DNA from: Enterococcaceae bacterium OF42-14pH9A
GTDB taxonomy: Bacteria; Bacillota; Bacilli; Lactobacillales; Enterococcaceae
DNA length: 64,000 bases
Direction of reading: 5' to 3'
NCBI GenBank assembly: GCA_027692465.1
Contig: JAQEYU010000002.1
Span: 434,001 to 498,000, forward strand
Shown here: piece after piece, positions 62,719 to 64,000 of the stretch
How positions within the stretch are numbered: position 1 is the first letter of the stretch
How the letters are laid out: every line of letters starts with the position of its first letter
Program-made: the position numbers and the translations under genes
The notes under the pieces: generated by a model
Seen by the model: only the letters and a program-made list of their open reading frames with translations
Told to the model about the DNA's origin: nothing
Database searches by the model: none

Positions 62719-63486
62719 GTGTTTGCAATCAAGGGGAAAACAGCAGTTGTCGTGGGGGCTTCCAGCGGTCTGGGAGCAGATGCTGCAAGAGCTTATGCCG
62801 AAAACGGTGCGAAGGTGGCACTGTTGGCTCGCAGAGAAGAGAAATGCCGCGAACTGGCAGAAGAACTGCGGCAATTTGGCGGCGAGGTCTTCGTTCATAA
62901 GTGTGATGTCACCGACGAAGCAAGCGTTAAGGCAGCTGTCACTGCGATTCATGATCATTTCGGACAGATCGATATTTTATTGAACAATGCCGGAATCGCT
63001 GTGGGCGGCGGTGTTCACCAACTCACCACCGAAGCCTGGGACAAATCAATGGACACCAATGCGAAAGGAATCTTTCTGGCCGCTAAGTATGTTGTGCCCT
63101 ATATGATCGAACAAAATTACGGCAAAATCGTCAATATCTCTTCCATCAATGCCGTGATTGCCGACAAGCAGGACTTCTTTATTCGTCATGCGTACAATGC
63201 CTCAAAAGCTGCGGTCCTGGGTTTAACCAAAGGAATGGCAGCGTCTTATGGGCGCTACAATATCACCGTCAACGCTATCGGACCAGGTCTTTTTGAATCA
63301 GAAATGACCGAAAACACCCTCTTTAAATCCGAGGAATTTCTCAACAGCTACAATTTCCAAGATCCCATGGGGCGGCCCGGAAAACGCGGCGAACTCAACG
63401 GCACGATCCTTTACTTTTCAAGTGATATGTCCTCTTATGTCACCGGCCAATTCATCGTGGTGGATGGCGGCATGAGTATCATCTGA
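62719..63486 (+). CDS. Short-chain dehydrogenase/reductase, gluconate 5-dehydrogenase-like
   Basis: 255 residues from the GTG at 62719 (AAAGGAG eight bases upstream). Cofactor motif VVGASSGLGADAAR (TGxxxGxG type), NNAGIAVGG, catalytic Ser in NISSIN, Tyr-x3-Lys in AYNASKAAV, and the C-terminal YVTGQFIVVDGG. Closest in feel to sugar-acid or sugar dehydrogenases (gluconate 5-dehydrogenase, deoxygluconate dehydrogenase, L-fucose dehydrogenase). Its place between a fucosidase and a GH31 gene and its cre site fit sugar catabolism; the substrate is not known. Confidence 0.82.
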   Translation: MFAIKGKTAVVVGASSGLGADAARAYAENGAKVALLARREEKCRELAEELRQFGGEVFVHKCDVTDEASVKAAVTAIHDHFGQIDILLNNAGIAVGGGVHQLTTEAWDKSMDTNAKGIFLAAKYVVPYMIEQNYGKIVNISSINAVIADKQDFFIRHAYNASKAAVLGLTKGMAASYGRYNITVNAIGPGLFESEMTENTLFKSEEFLNSYNFQDPMGRPGKRGELNGTILYFSSDMSSYVTGQFIVVDGGMSII

Positions 63487-63550
63487 CCTCACTGTTGGAT
63501 CGCGAAAAGTGTTGACCCGCTTTTTCCAGTCAGCAGTATCGTAAGAAATA

Positions 63551-63648
63551 AAAATAGAAACAGCAGCCGTTTTAAAGGGATGCCTGAATACGCCGGTAAG
63601 ATCCGGAGTTTTCAGACACGCCTCAATCGGCCGCCGTTTCTATTTTTT
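63551..63648. terminator. Terminator hairpin interrupted by a minimal repeat element
   Basis: AAAATAGAAAC (63551-63561) pairs with GTTTCTATTTT (63636-63646), with A and T runs outside; inner GCCG/CGGC continues the stem. The loop holds the minimal element (63574-63628). Confidence 0.65.
63574..63628. repeat. Minimal intergenic element inside a terminator
   Basis: AAAGGGATGCCTGAAT ... GAGTTTTCAGACACGCCTC with an inner CCGG/CCGG; the two ends of the first family with almost no interior. Confidence 0.6.
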
Positions 63649-63713
63649 ATTATACCGACAGAAGATTCAGTTCAGAGGGCAGTTTCACCCCCCTCCATCA
63701 GTCGAGTGCTGTA

Positions 63714-64000
63714 TCAGATCATTCCGATCAGATAGTCCTGCGCACCATCTCTCAAAAAGATCGGCAGTGTTTCGATGGCTGCAGCCGCTTCAATCCATTG
63801 CCCGCCTTCGTAAATCTTGCCATCACGAGCATCCGTCCATTGGGCTCCCTGCGGAAGATAGACCCGGCGAGCCTTTGCGCCGGCTGTCATCACCGGTGCC
63901 ACCAGGACATCCGGACCAAAGAGATACTGATCCTTCAGCTCCCAAGTCGTTTCATCTTCCGGAAATTCGTAAAACATCCCCCGCAAGACCGGCGCACCGA
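63714..64000 (-). CDS. GH31 glycosidase, C-terminal part (probable alpha-xylosidase)
   Basis: The last 95 residues are visible; the gene runs off the right edge. GAPVLRGMFYEFPED...TTWELKDQYLFGPDVLVAPVMTAGAKARRVYLPQGAQWTDARDGKIYEGGQWI is the conserved end of the GH31 catalytic domain and start of the beta-sandwich, and ETLPIFLRDG is the usual close. The sequence is most like alpha-xylosidase (YicI) members, but the catalytic Asp residues lie outside the window so the substrate cannot be settled. Confidence 0.8.
   Translation of the reverse strand, partial: GAPVLRGMFYEFPEDETTWELKDQYLFGPDVLVAPVMTAGAKARRVYLPQGAQWTDARDGKIYEGGQWIEAAAAIETLPIFLRDGAQDYLIGMI

Overview
The window looks like chromosome from a Gram-positive lactic-acid bacterium of the order Lactobacillales, most like the Enterococcus relatives. 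Reasons: a bifunctional Rel next to dtd, rsmE-prmA, a DUF3013 protein, an Mga/AtxA-like regulator, a phosphoketolase feeding off an L-arabinose operon, CcpA-type cre sites, strong AGGAGG ribosome sites and GTG/TTG starts. Base composition is near half G+C by eye, high for an enterococcus, so the genus stays open.

Layout. 1-14 kb is mostly minus-strand housekeeping: ogt (cut by the window start), a YdbS/YdbT membrane pair, dtd-rel, a DeoC-like protein, rsmE, prmA, DUF3013, a 3-methyladenine glycosylase and a D-Ala-D-Ala ligase. rarA is divergent and is followed by a structured RNA gene that is probably 6S RNA. 14.8-21.6 kb holds small membrane proteins, UspA, two aldo/keto reductases with a divergent MerR regulator, an Mga-like regulator and MgtC. 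21.7-28.7 kb is L-rhamnose catabolism: rhaBADM, a separately promoted lactaldehyde reductase fucO and a divergent AraC regulator. 28.8-35.6 kb carries a GH127 beta-L-arabinofuranosidase, a Na+/H+ antiporter with a small coiled-coil partner, UspA, an AraC regulator and an acetyltransferase. 36-44 kb is araR-araB-araD-araA-xpk, taking L-arabinose to xylulose-5-phosphate and splitting it by phosphoketolase. 44-53.3 kb is a YtfQRT/YjfF-type sugar ABC transporter facing a three-gene sensor set: a second YtfQ-like lipoprotein, a YesM-like kinase and a YesN-like regulator. 54-64 kb has another aldo/keto reductase, GH27, GH146-like and GH29 glycosidases, an AraC regulator, a short-chain dehydrogenase and the end of a GH31 enzyme (cut by the window end).

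How it fits together. The right two thirds reads as a plant cell-wall side-chain utilisation region (L-arabinose, L-rhamnose, galactose, fucose, probably xylose). The complete glycosidases show no signal peptides, so they should act in the cytoplasm on imported fragments, yet no oligosaccharide importer is visible here.

Non-coding structure is unusually rich: a family of about 150-165 bp intergenic elements with TTAGGGCGTGTCTGAAAACTC-like inverted ends (at least six long copies plus minimal ones), a second repeat family, two dense hairpin arrays (35.7-36.1 and 53.5-53.9 kb), a MerR-type promoter shared by two loci 37 kb apart, a Rex-like operator on fucO, direct repeats plus a perfect cre at the ABC transporter promoter, and a sequence block shared by the two beta-L-arabinofuranosidase promoters. 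No CRISPR, rRNA, tRNA, prophage or transposase gene was recognised.
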